64,000 nucleotides of DNA from an uncultured Coriobacteriaceae bacterium. Lineage in GTDB: Bacteria > Actinomycetota > Coriobacteriia > Coriobacteriales > Atopobiaceae. The notes under the pieces were generated by a model. That model did not search any database. It saw only the letters and a program-made list of their open reading frames with translations, and was not told the DNA's origin. Positions 51,615 through 59,457 of this stretch are shown one piece after another (positions within the stretch are counted from its first letter, which is position 1; each line of letters starts with the position of its first letter). The stretch is taken from NCBI GenBank assembly GCA_902786015.1, contig CADAAU010000005.1, forward strand, positions 1 through 64,000. Reading direction: 5' to 3'. The position numbers and the translations under genes are program-made.

Positions 51615-52703
51615 GCAAAGGCGCTTGGAAAAATAGATACGCTCGTTGCCATCGTCTAGTGTGTAACGGAACACCTCAACATATCCATGGGCGGGATAGT
51701 AGTCCGGTGCCTGAAACGAGAAGGTATCGACACTGGCGGTCGTACATCCATCTTCGCGTGCTTGTTTCTCCACGTGGGTAAGCAACCTAGACCCAAGGCC
51801 ATGACGTTGCTCCGACTCGTCTACCGCCAGCATATCGATGTGTACGTCCGATCCCAGCGCCCATGCCACAATTCCCGCAACGAGTCGGCCATCCTTCTCG
51901 ATGTGATAGTTGTACTCCACGAATGGTACGCCCGCACGTGAAGAATGTGCGCCAAGGAGCTCTCCCACCGCATCGTTGTGGGTTTCTTCGCTCGGAAGAA
52001 GTTGGTACTGGGGCGCTGCCGACTCGGTCCCAATCCGCTGCGCAAGCTCTTCCCCACTCGCCTCGTATACGTACATATGGAATGGGGCCTTCTCTTTGCT
52101 CGTGACCGTGATTGCCGTGGCTTCGAGCACACGTTGCATCCCCAAATGCTCATACGCCTGCCAATCGCAGTCGTCATCGGTGACCAGGCGCACACGAGAT
52201 GCATCATGCGCTAGAAGCCAGGCGATGCCCTTGCGCAGCAATTCACGTCCAACGCCCTGACCTCTGGCGTTCTCGGTTACGATGAGCAGTACGATCTCCC
52301 CCACGTCTTGGATGCCGAATTCTGCGCCCGCATGCTCCATCAGTTCGTGCTCTTCGTTGAGCAATGCGGCATCTGCGCGCGCGTTAATTCCCAGTGCATT
52401 CGCCATAAAGGCAACGCTCGTACGCTGTTGTAGCCAATGCAAGCGGAGGTCTTTGTTGCGATCTTCCTCGCGCGGACTAGCCACAAGAATGACGCCGAGC
52501 ATCGCATCGCCATCTATCGGATCTCCCTCTTTGACCGTCACATCACCAAACGCCACATAGCCCTTGTCGCAACGCGCGAGATATGAGCACAGCTCGTCGG
52601 CACCCTGCCAATACGCGCGACCTCCATGTTCCTTGTGCCATGTGTCTCCCAGTATTCGAGCCGCTGGCTCGAAATCTATGCCCATGAACTCTCGAATCCG
52701 CAT
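51609..52703 (-). CDS. Tandem GNAT acetyltransferase
   Basis: 364 residues with two GNAT-like halves. The first half has TENARGQGVGRELLRKGIAWLL (about 158-179), with the R/Q-x-x-G-x-G/A acetyl-CoA loop; the second has DESEQRHGLGSRLLTHVEKQAREDGC (about 308-333). Between them lies a linker rich in Glu/Ser. Tandem GNAT proteins acylate small molecules or proteins; the target is unknown. GAGGGG sits 6 bases before ATG 52703. It stands alone between the glycerate kinase and the iron operon. The first half's insertion (about 70-135) makes that domain larger than usual. Confidence 0.8.
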   Translation of the reverse strand: MRIREFMGIDFEPAARILGDTWHKEHGGRAYWQGADELCSYLARCDKGYVAFGDVTVKEGDPIDGDAMLGVILVASPREEDRNKDLRLHWLQQRTSVAFMANALGINARADAALLNEEHELMEHAGAEFGIQDVGEIVLLIVTENARGQGVGRELLRKGIAWLLAHDASRVRLVTDDDCDWQAYEHLGMQRVLEATAITVTSKEKAPFHMYVYEASGEELAQRIGTESAAPQYQLLPSEETHNDAVGELLGAHSSRAGVPFVEYNYHIEKDGRLVAGIVAWALGSDVHIDMLAVDESEQRHGLGSRLLTHVEKQAREDGCTTASVDTFSFQAPDYYPAHGYVEVFRYTLDDGNERIYFSKRLCS

Positions 52704-52850
52704 ACCTATCCCCTCGTATAGCTTTTGCCCTCGTTACTCCGCATGTAAACTCGACATATATAATACTTGATGCAGTGAAGGCGTGGCGCATACGGTCCAA
52801 TTTCAGGTGTGCCGGGTCATTCTCGGACAGGTATTAGTTTTAACAGAGGC

Positions 52851-53105
52851 TCACGAAAAGAGCCCAAACAGGCCGCGACGCTCATACGGCTCCACACGAA
52901 TCTCCGTCACGTCATAACCGAACTCACCAATTGCCTTTTTTAGGCGCTCTTGGTCGAGCTCGTTTTCCGATACAATGACACACGTCTTCTTTCGTCGGCT
53001 GCTCTTGACGCTATGTACCTCAAACGCCCGCCGTACCGCATCATTGACGTGTGCCTCACACATGCCACACATCATGCCGTCGACACCCACGATCGTACGA
53101 ATCAT
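52851..53105 (-). CDS. Small HMA-type heavy-metal-binding protein
   Basis: 84 residues resembling a single heavy-metal-associated domain: GVDGMMCGMCEAHVNDAVRRAF holds CxxC (Cys13, Cys16) and is followed by a beta-alpha pattern ending in FGYDVTEIRVEPY. The usual copper chaperone motif is MxCxxC, as here. The C-terminal RRGLFGLFS is unusual. It lies 2 bases past the Cys-rich protein and is the last gene of the feo operon, so it may handle iron or copper. A copper role would be odd in that setting. Confidence 0.8.
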   Translation of the reverse strand: MIRTIVGVDGMMCGMCEAHVNDAVRRAFEVHSVKSSRRKKTCVIVSENELDQERLKKAIGEFGYDVTEIRVEPYERRGLFGLFS

Positions 53106-53107
53106 CC

Positions 53108-53332
53108 CTAGCTCACGCTCCCCTTGCGCAACTCCTCGAGCTGTCGCTTCTGTTCCCTACTCAACCGAATGCGCGGCGTGGCACACCCACCTGCGCAACC
53201 TGCGCAGTTCCCACCGCACGACGCACTGTCGCACGTGCGAATACTTCCTTTGCGCATACCGCGAATAATGAACGCAACCACCGCTACCAGCAATGCGATC
53301 ACGACGATGTCCGCGATGCTCATCATTTGCAT
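53108..53332 (-). CDS. FeoB-associated Cys-rich membrane protein
   Basis: About 74 residues from ATG 53332 (GGAGG at 10 bases); the upstream in-frame start at 53386 would overlap the end of feoB's spacer without a ribosome site. One membrane segment (ADIVVIALLVAVVAFIIRGM) is followed by a Cys-rich stretch, CDSASCGGNCAGCAGGC (five Cys), and a basic-acidic tail. This is the family that follows FeoB in many Gram-positives, often likened to FeoC. It is 76 bases past feoB. Confidence 0.88.
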   Translation of the reverse strand: MQMMSIADIVVIALLVAVVAFIIRGMRKGSIRTCDSASCGGNCAGCAGGCATPRIRLSREQKRQLEELRKGSVS

Positions 53333-53408
53333 GTATCGCTCGCCTCCTTCCACAAATGGGGACCGTCCACTACGAACGGCCCCCATTCATGCAGCTCAAA
53401 AGGATTCG

Positions 53409-55670
53409 CTACTTAACCAGCAGCTCTTCTGCCTCGTGATACTTCTTTACAAACAACATGTACCCAACGAACCCCAAGACCGCAACGGCAGCCACTATGC
53501 CAATCGGATTGAGCGCTCCAACAGTTGCCAACCCAATCTGGTACACGACCAAGCCAGCAGCATAGGCAAACACGCACATGTAACCAATGGCGAAGGCAGC
53601 CCACTTGCCGTTGTTCATCTCGCGCTTGATGGCTCCCATGGCCGCGAAGCACGGCGCGCACAGCAGGTTAAAGATCATGAATGCGAACGCTGCAATTTGT
53701 CCATGCCCGTTCGAGAAGGACTGGAAGTCAGCCTCGACATTGGCCCACACCGGCGAGCCCTCGTCGTCCCATTCCTCAGAGTCGGTATCGTAGTTATACA
53801 GGACACCAAAAGTGCTTACGACCTCTTCCTTTGCGACAAGGCCCGTAACGGTTGCCACGGCTGGCTTCCAACTACCAAAGCCGAGCGGGGCGAACACGGG
53901 AGCAAACGTATTTCCGATGCCAGCCAGAATCGAGTCGTCCATAGGGTTGACCTCTTCGGGAGAGATGCCCGTGCGAGCGGCCACCGACTCGATGTATTCG
54001 TCAGTTGCGATTGAGGGATCTTCGTAGAGCTCGTCGACCATGCCGAATTGTCCATTTACCGTACCAAAGCTCTTGAGGGCCCAGATTATGATCGATGAGA
54101 GCAGGATGATTGTTCCGGCCTTCTTGATAAACGACCAGCCGCGCTCCCACATGCTGCGAAGGACGTTGCTCACACTTGGCGCATGGTACGCAGGGAGCTC
54201 CATAACGAACGGAGCGGGGTCTCCCGCAAACATCTTGGTCTTCTTTAGCATGACGCCCGAGATTATGATGGCGGCCACGCCAATAAAGTATGCAGAGGTA
54301 GACACCCATGCAGCTCCCCCAAACAGCGCGCCGGCAATAAGGCCGATGATAGGCATCTTTGCACCACAGGGAATGAAGCACGTGGTGGTAATGGTCATAC
54401 GACGGTCGCGCTCACTCTCGATGGTACGCGATGCCATAACGCCCGGCACGCCGCAACCCGTGCCCACAAGCATGGGGATGAACGACTTGCCCGAGAGGCC
54501 AAAGCGCCTGAAGATTCGGTCCATGATGAACGCGATACGCGCCATGTAGCCGCAGTCCTCAAGAATGGCAAGGAGCAGGAACAGCACAAGCAGCTGCGGG
54601 ACGAAGCCAAGCACGGCGCCCACACCAGCACAGATGCCGTCCGAGAGCAAGCCAACGAGCCAACTCGAAAGCCCCCAGCTCTCAAAGAGCGCCCTCGACC
54701 CCTCGGTGAGCCACTCCCCTCCCAGAACGTCGTTGGTCCAGTCGGTGAGAAACGTGCCAAAGGGCCCCATGGCGATCCAATACACGCCAAACATGATGGC
54801 AGCAAAGATCGGCAACGCGGCAATACGGTTGGTGACTATGCGGTCGATCTTATCGGAGGTGGTGAGCTCACCCTTGTTTGCGCGCCTCAGGCACGTGCCA
54901 ATGATGGACGTAATGTAGTCATAACGCTGCGAGGTAATGATGGACTCGGCATCATCGTCAAGCTCGGTCTCGCAAGCCTGAATGTCGTTCTCGATGTGGG
55001 CAATAACCTCATCCGAGAGACCCAGCTTCTTCTGGACCTTCTCGTCACGCTCAAAGAGCTTGATGGCGTACCAACGCTGCTGCTCCTCGGGCAGGTCGTG
55101 AACCGTGACCTCCTCTATGTGCGCAATCGCATGCTCCACGCTACCTACGAACCTGTGCTGCGGAATCGGCTTGTTGCCAGAGCGAGCAAGCGCCACCGCC
55201 TCTTCGGCCGCCTCACGTACGCCGGTACCTTTGAGAGCAGAGATCGAGACGACCTTGCAGTCGAGCGCCTTGGCAAGTTCCGCGAGGTCGATTACGTCGC
55301 CGTTCTTTTCGATAACGTCCATCATGTTGACAGCCACGAGCGTCGGAATGCCGAGCTCAACGAGCTGCGTGGTGAGGTACAGGTTGCGCTCGAGGTTCGT
55401 GCCATCCACGATGTTCAGAATCGCGTCCGGGCGATGCTCGGTAAGGTAGTCTCGCGCGACGACCTCTTCCAGCGTATATGGCGAGAGGGAGTAGATGCCT
55501 GGCAGGTCGGCAATGGTCACGTCGTCGTGGCCTTTGAGCTTGCCATGCTTCTCTTCCACCGTGACGCCAGGCCAGTTGCCCACGTACTGCTTCGATCCCG
55601 TGAGCGCGTTAAAGAGCGTCGTCTTTCCGCAGTTTGGGTTGCCCGCAAGGGCAATGGTTATATCGGCCAT
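53409..55670 (-). CDS. feoB: Ferrous iron transport protein B
   Basis: About 753 residues from ATG 55670 (AGGAGG at 10 bases; the ATG three codons earlier is one base from it). The N-terminal G domain has G1 GNPNCGKTTLFN (about 11-22), G3 DLPGIYSL, G4 VNMMDVIE and G5 near SALKGTG. The membrane part (about 280-753) has two Gate regions, each with conserved Cys: GTGCGVPGVMASRTIE (about 410) and LLCAPCFAAMGAIKREM (near 680), plus CFIPCGAKMPIIG. It imports Fe2+. It is downstream of two feoA genes. Confidence 0.95.
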   Translation of the reverse strand: MADITIALAGNPNCGKTTLFNALTGSKQYVGNWPGVTVEEKHGKLKGHDDVTIADLPGIYSLSPYTLEEVVARDYLTEHRPDAILNIVDGTNLERNLYLTTQLVELGIPTLVAVNMMDVIEKNGDVIDLAELAKALDCKVVSISALKGTGVREAAEEAVALARSGNKPIPQHRFVGSVEHAIAHIEEVTVHDLPEEQQRWYAIKLFERDEKVQKKLGLSDEVIAHIENDIQACETELDDDAESIITSQRYDYITSIIGTCLRRANKGELTTSDKIDRIVTNRIAALPIFAAIMFGVYWIAMGPFGTFLTDWTNDVLGGEWLTEGSRALFESWGLSSWLVGLLSDGICAGVGAVLGFVPQLLVLFLLLAILEDCGYMARIAFIMDRIFRRFGLSGKSFIPMLVGTGCGVPGVMASRTIESERDRRMTITTTCFIPCGAKMPIIGLIAGALFGGAAWVSTSAYFIGVAAIIISGVMLKKTKMFAGDPAPFVMELPAYHAPSVSNVLRSMWERGWSFIKKAGTIILLSSIIIWALKSFGTVNGQFGMVDELYEDPSIATDEYIESVAARTGISPEEVNPMDDSILAGIGNTFAPVFAPLGFGSWKPAVATVTGLVAKEEVVSTFGVLYNYDTDSEEWDDEGSPVWANVEADFQSFSNGHGQIAAFAFMIFNLLCAPCFAAMGAIKREMNNGKWAAFAIGYMCVFAYAAGLVVYQIGLATVGALNPIGIVAAVAVLGFVGYMLFVKKYHEAEELLVK

Positions 55671-55690
55671 TTTGCTCATACCTCCTAAGC

Positions 55691-55915
55691 CTAGGCTGGC
55701 TCGACTTCAATCATCTTGCAGTCGGCCTTGCGCACCGAAAGCTCGTAGTTTCGCACGGTAATCTCGATGGGATCACCAAGCGGCGCGACCTTGCGCACCA
55801 GGATGACCTGTCCCTTGGTGATGCCCATGTCCATGATCCGGCGCTTCACGGGTCCGGTCCCCATGAGCTTTACGACCTTGACCTTAGACCCCACGCTTGC
55901 CTCTTGCAGTGTCAT
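55691..55915 (-). CDS. feoA: FeoA-domain protein (first copy next to feoB)
   Basis: 74 residues from ATG 55915, with GGGAGG at 5 bases. The SH3-like FeoA fold shows in GSKVKVVKLMGTGPVKRRIMDMGITKGQVILVRKVAPLGDPIEITVRNYELSVRKADCKMIEV. It binds or stimulates FeoB. The gene lies 20 bases before feoB. Confidence 0.92.
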   Translation of the reverse strand: MTLQEASVGSKVKVVKLMGTGPVKRRIMDMGITKGQVILVRKVAPLGDPIEITVRNYELSVRKADCKMIEVEPA

Positions 55916-55970
55916 CGATTCCTCCCTTGGTCCTTTCGTCCACGCGCTGCGAGTGCCTTCTGGCATTCCG

Positions 55971-56180
55971 TCAGACGTAGATCTTCTTTGCCATTCCCTC
56001 GCTCACGGCCACTCGCGAGTCCCGTATAGAACAAATCACGTTTCCCGCGGTGACGCTGATCACCGTTACTGGCGTTCCCACCACAAAACCCAGCCCCTCG
56101 AGGAACTGACGGGTTTCGGCGTTACCACCGATTCGCGTGATGATGCTGCCTTCTCCAGCCCTGAGCAGTGTGAGTGGCAT
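55971..56180 (-). CDS. feoA: FeoA-domain protein (second copy)
   Basis: 69 residues from ATG 56180 (AAAGGTGG at 5 bases). It shares the FeoA pattern: LTLLRAGEGSIITRIGGNAETRQFLEGLGFVVGTPVTVISVTAGNVICSIRDSRVAVSEGMAKKIYV, but is clearly diverged from the neighbouring copy and lacks its charged C-terminus. Two FeoA genes before FeoB is a known arrangement. It is the first gene of the operon, with a good promoter upstream. Confidence 0.9.
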   Translation of the reverse strand: MPLTLLRAGEGSIITRIGGNAETRQFLEGLGFVVGTPVTVISVTAGNVICSIRDSRVAVSEGMAKKIYV

Positions 56181-56214
56181 ATGTTCCACCTTTCTTGACC
56201 CTGTAAGCGGATAC

Positions 56215-56243
56215 AAGTTAGTACAGGGTAACATATAAGTCAA
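56215..56243 (-). promoter_or_regulatory. Predicted promoter of the feo operon
   Basis: On the minus strand TTGACT (56238-56243), 17-base spacer, TAACTT (56215-56220), 35 bases before feoA. AT-rich sequence upstream (56250-56300) includes GTTAGCTCAAGTAAAC, a poor match to DtxR-type iron operators. Confidence 0.5.
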
Positions 56244-56303
56244 CCCACGCTTACTCTTTATGTAACCAATTGTTTACTTGAGCTAACTAATTCACGATAA
56301 GTA

Positions 56304-56345
56304 AAGTGATGGGAAAAGTGATGGGATACTCCCCATTGCTTGATG
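56304..56345. repeat. Short CTCCCC-family palindrome upstream of feoA
   Basis: AAGTGATGGG occurs twice (direct repeat), then GATACTCCCCATTGCTT; AGTGATGGG pairs imperfectly with CCCCATTGCTT. It shares the GATACTCCCC core with 27088-27162. Confidence 0.5.
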
Positions 56346-56369
56346 TTATTGCCCAGACAAAGAGATGCG

Positions 56370-56795
56370 CTACTTCCCTATGGCTCTAAGGCGCATCACG
56401 AGGTCAGTGCCTCCGACAAGTGCGATGACGATACCAATGCAGTGAACGAATGGTCGCATAGCCTCATTGCAAGCCATGGTCGAATCTACGCACGTTTCGA
56501 TGAGAAAACCCGGCAGCAGCGCGACCAGCACTCCTAGACAGGCACAGGCAAACGACAGGCCGCGCCTTTCTCCCTCGTCCCTCTCGAACACGCGCACGCC
56601 CGAGATCACGATGAGCACGACGCTCACGCCCAAAAGCGCCCGTTCAATCCAATGACAAGGACCCCAAATTCCATCGTGCATCGCGCAGGGAGCGGCAAAT
56701 GTGTGGTTGCCCACCACAAGAAGGATGGAAAGAACCAAGAGGATGATACCCACGAGTGGCGATGCTTGGTCGTGTTTAGCGGTGTCTTTCTTCAT
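56370..56795 (-). CDS. DUF4418-family membrane protein
   Basis: 141 residues with four hydrophobic segments. A short loop holds CAMHDGIWGPCHWIERALLG (about 37-56), with Cys and His residues, and a second Cys pair occurs near ETCVDSTMACNEAMRPFVHC (about 100-119), typical of DUF4418. Function unknown; relatives neighbour ABC permeases or redox genes. It begins 3 bases after the apbE stop codon and is probably co-transcribed with it. Confidence 0.75.
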   Translation of the reverse strand: MKKDTAKHDQASPLVGIILLVLSILLVVGNHTFAAPCAMHDGIWGPCHWIERALLGVSVVLIVISGVRVFERDEGERRGLSFACACLGVLVALLPGFLIETCVDSTMACNEAMRPFVHCIGIVIALVGGTDLVMRLRAIGK

Positions 56796-56798
56796 GTT

Positions 56799-57824
56799 CT
56801 ATCCTTCCGTCACACCAGTGTTCGCCATCTCGAAGTCCGAATCGTCAGTCGTCCACAAGTTCCCCTCGACATCCACCAGCAGAGCTTGCAACCCTTGGTG
56901 TCTTTGCACGAAGTCTAGCGCTTTATGTCTTTCGAGCATAAAAAGTGGCTTGGTGTAGCCATCCCCATCAATCGACTCGTACGAATTGATACTCGCCGAA
57001 ACGATGTCTGTTTGCACAGGCCAACCAGTGCGAGGATCCAGAATGTGCCAATAGCGCGTGCCATCCTTTTGGAAGCTGCGTTCGTACAACCCGCTCGTCA
57101 CCATCGAACCCTCGGTGATGCTCATGCGGGCGACAACGGATTGATCGCCCTCATCCCATGGGTCACGAACGCCCACGACCCAAGGGGAGCCATCTTCCTT
57201 GGGTCCAAGAACCTTTATGTTGCCTCCGAGGTTTACGAAGGCGCTCGTCGCTCCACTATTGCCAAGAAAGTCGATAAGCAGGTCGGAAATGTAACCCTTG
57301 GCAATACCGCCAAGGTCCAGTCGGGCCTTGGGATCTCGCAACGTCACTTTGTTTCCGTCGACGGCGACTCCCTCCCACCCCACGTGTGGCAAGGCTGCCT
57401 CGATTGCCTCGTCCGAGGGGACGATTCCGTTCGAAAAATCCCATAGCTCCGACACCGCACCAATCGTGATGTCAAACAGACCGCCCGACTCCTCACAGTA
57501 GGTAAGGGCGCGAGCAATGAGGTCAGACGTAATCGCGTCCACTTCCACCGGTGCGCTACCCGACCCGTTGATACGGCTTACGTCACTTGTCATGATAGTG
57601 CGCGAAAGCAAACTTTCGTACCTCTCGCAGAGCGCGACCGCCTCGTCGAGCGTCTTCGAACCTGCATCAGCTCCGATCACACACACCGTATCGAAGTTGA
57701 AGCAAGTCCGGCGTTCCAGCTCACGCGAGGACGATGCACACCCCGCATGTAACGAGGCGACCGCCAATCCCGCTAACGAAAGAGCAACACGCAAGAGTCC
57801 ACGACGAGAACAGTACACCGACAC
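56799..57824 (-). CDS. apbE: FAD:protein FMN transferase (ApbE), lipoprotein
   Basis: 341 residues. A lipoprotein signal peptide (MSVYCSRRGLLRVALSLAGLAVASLHAGC, with the lipobox Cys at 29) places it on the outer face of the membrane. ApbE motifs are FDTVCVIGAD, GLFDITIGAVSELWDF (about 115-130), ARLDLGGIAKGYISDLLIDFL (about 167-187), NLGGNIKVLG and HILDPRTGWPV (about 257-267). It attaches FMN to Thr in exported flavoproteins, for which no target is encoded nearby. It is divergent from the NusG-II gene, 51 bases apart. Confidence 0.92.
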   Translation of the reverse strand: MSVYCSRRGLLRVALSLAGLAVASLHAGCASSSRELERRTCFNFDTVCVIGADAGSKTLDEAVALCERYESLLSRTIMTSDVSRINGSGSAPVEVDAITSDLIARALTYCEESGGLFDITIGAVSELWDFSNGIVPSDEAIEAALPHVGWEGVAVDGNKVTLRDPKARLDLGGIAKGYISDLLIDFLGNSGATSAFVNLGGNIKVLGPKEDGSPWVVGVRDPWDEGDQSVVARMSITEGSMVTSGLYERSFQKDGTRYWHILDPRTGWPVQTDIVSASINSYESIDGDGYTKPLFMLERHKALDFVQRHQGLQALLVDVEGNLWTTDDSDFEMANTGVTEG

Positions 57825-57875
57825 CTCCTATCACCATGGCAATGATACACTGTGCACAGACGGGAGGCGCAGAAT

Positions 57876-58313
57876 TTGGATTTCGTAAAGAAGAATATCG
57901 CGACAATTGTGACCGGTCTTATTGTTACCGCGGTGCTTATCTGTGCAGTTGTGATGATTGGGCCATGGCAGTTTGCACAAAGCTCCGAGCTCACGGCTGT
58001 CGTCCACGACGCGAATGGAGACGAACGCAGGCTGCCATTGAATCGGGACGCGCGCATCAACATACAAACCAACCTCGGCACGAACACAATTGTCGTGAGC
58101 GGGGGCAGCGCCCGCATCGAGCATGCCGACTGTCCCAACGGCGACTGCACGCGGCAGCTCCCCATAAACAAACCCGGTCAACAGATCATCTGTCTGCCGC
58201 ACAAGCTCTGGATTGAGGTACGCGGCTCTGAGGACAAAGAGGCGGCAATGGATGTGGATGCCGTGAACTGGGCCGACTCCGAGCAAGCCGATGTCGACCT
58301 GGTGGCGCGCTAA
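57876..58313 (+). CDS. NusG domain II membrane protein (EetA-like)
   Basis: About 145 residues from TTG 57876, preceded by GGGAGG at 8 bases. One N-terminal membrane segment (about 6-28) and an extracellular NusG-II domain (RRLPLNRDARINIQTNLGTNTIVVSGGSARIEHADCPNGDCTRQLPINKPGQQIICLPHKLWIEVRG): the paired Cys of DCPNGDC plus a third in IICLPH are conserved. Related proteins (EetA in Listeria) act beside Gx transporter proteins and ApbE in flavin-based electron export. It is one base upstream of the Gx-type gene start. Confidence 0.82.
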   Translation: MDFVKKNIATIVTGLIVTAVLICAVVMIGPWQFAQSSELTAVVHDANGDERRLPLNRDARINIQTNLGTNTIVVSGGSARIEHADCPNGDCTRQLPINKPGQQIICLPHKLWIEVRGSEDKEAAMDVDAVNWADSEQADVDLVAR

Positions 58314-58314
58314 C

Positions 58315-59373
58315 ATGAAGGCACAAAAGCTCACGAATGAGGACTCAAGGCGTTGGAAGCAGGTGGGCAAGCTGGCCGCACTCGGAATTCTTCTCTCTTA
58401 CGTCGAGGCGTTCGTTCCCATACCCATCCCCGGAGTGAAGCTTGGGCTCGCCAACATCGCCGTACTTCTTGCCCTCGCGCAACACGACACCGCCGGGGCC
58501 CTCTGCGTGGCGTTCATCAAGGTGCTCGCGTCAGGTCTGTTGTTTGGCTCTCCGCTCACCATCGCCTACTCCGCCTGCGGCACGTTGCTCTCGCTCGTAG
58601 GCATGGCGCCCCTTTCGCGTCTGCGCACCATGCGCCTTTGGATGGTGTCGATCGTCGGGGCACTCTTGCATGAAGCAGGCCAGCTCATGGTTGCATCACA
58701 CCTGCTTGGAACCTCCGTCGTTTGGTATCTTGCTCCGGTACTCGCAATTGCCGGCTGCACCTGTGGTCTCGCGTGCGGCTTGCTAGCTCAGCAATTCGAA
58801 CGAGCGATACAAGACACCAGGGATGCCAATTCGAACGAGAATGAGCCTGTATCGCTCGTCTTTGATCCGGACCCTCCCCCCACTGGCATCATCGTCGCTC
58901 TTGTTGCGCTTCTTGTCTATACCGTCATTTTGCTTCGGATCAGTGATGTACGAATCGCGTGTGGATGTGTGGCATTCGCACTCGTCGTATGTTTCGTATC
59001 CCCCGTAACACCACATGATTTGTGGCGCGGTATAAAACCACTTACTCCCCTGCTCGTCTGTACGATCGTATTGCAGCTGGCGCTCAGCCCACAGACCGCA
59101 CTCCACGAGTCAGCTCTCGCATGCACGCGGCTCATCGGCGTTTCCATCGCGGCCACGGCATTCATGTCAATCGTTCCCACCGACGACCTGACGTGCACCG
59201 TCGGATGGGCGTTGTCACCTCTTGCCCATCTGGGCATCGATACGCGTGGATTTCTTGTCGCCTTTGATGTCGCCGTCCAAACGGTTCCTCGGCTCATCTC
59301 GAACGTGGAGGCTCACCCCCATCGCCTGCGAGATCTGCCAGGCGTCGTCATAGACTCCTTCGCACGGCTCTAG
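58315..59373 (+). CDS. Gx transporter / EcfT-like fusion protein
   Basis: About 352 residues from ATG 58315 (GGTGG about 9 bases upstream). The N-terminal half (about 10-170) is the Gx family (PF07456, formerly heptaprenyl-diphosphate synthase component I): LAALGILLSYVEAFVPIPIPGVKLGLANIAVLLAL, IKVLASGLLFGSPLTIAYSACGTLLSLVGM. The second half (about 190-345) is a further membrane region with VGWALSPLAHLGIDTRGFLVAFDVAVQTVPRLISNVE, like the EcfT/CbiQ transmembrane component. ECF-type transporters pair S- and T-components; a fusion is unusual. The Arg-containing coupling motifs of EcfT are not clear, so the C-terminal assignment is tentative. Confidence 0.75.
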   Translation: MKAQKLTNEDSRRWKQVGKLAALGILLSYVEAFVPIPIPGVKLGLANIAVLLALAQHDTAGALCVAFIKVLASGLLFGSPLTIAYSACGTLLSLVGMAPLSRLRTMRLWMVSIVGALLHEAGQLMVASHLLGTSVVWYLAPVLAIAGCTCGLACGLLAQQFERAIQDTRDANSNENEPVSLVFDPDPPPTGIIVALVALLVYTVILLRISDVRIACGCVAFALVVCFVSPVTPHDLWRGIKPLTPLLVCTIVLQLALSPQTALHESALACTRLIGVSIAATAFMSIVPTDDLTCTVGWALSPLAHLGIDTRGFLVAFDVAVQTVPRLISNVEAHPHRLRDLPGVVIDSFARL

Positions 59374-59398
59374 GCATCAACATTTTTCTCTTAAAACA

Positions 59399-59429
59399 TG
59401 CCTCCCAGGGAACAGTCCCCTGGGAGGCA
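59399..59429 (-). terminator. Terminator of treC
   Basis: Perfect 12-bp stem TGCCTCCCAGGG/CCCTGGGAGGCA with a 7-base loop; on the minus strand it is followed by TGTTTTAAG. Located between convergent genes. Confidence 0.8.
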
Positions 59430-59457
59430 CAAGCGAACTTGCCCGCAAACAGATTGT

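Noticed and set aside
56250..56300. DtxR/IdeR iron box upstream of feoA
   Set aside because: GTTAGCTCAAGTAAAC is only a loose match to known boxes; kept as context, not as a feature.
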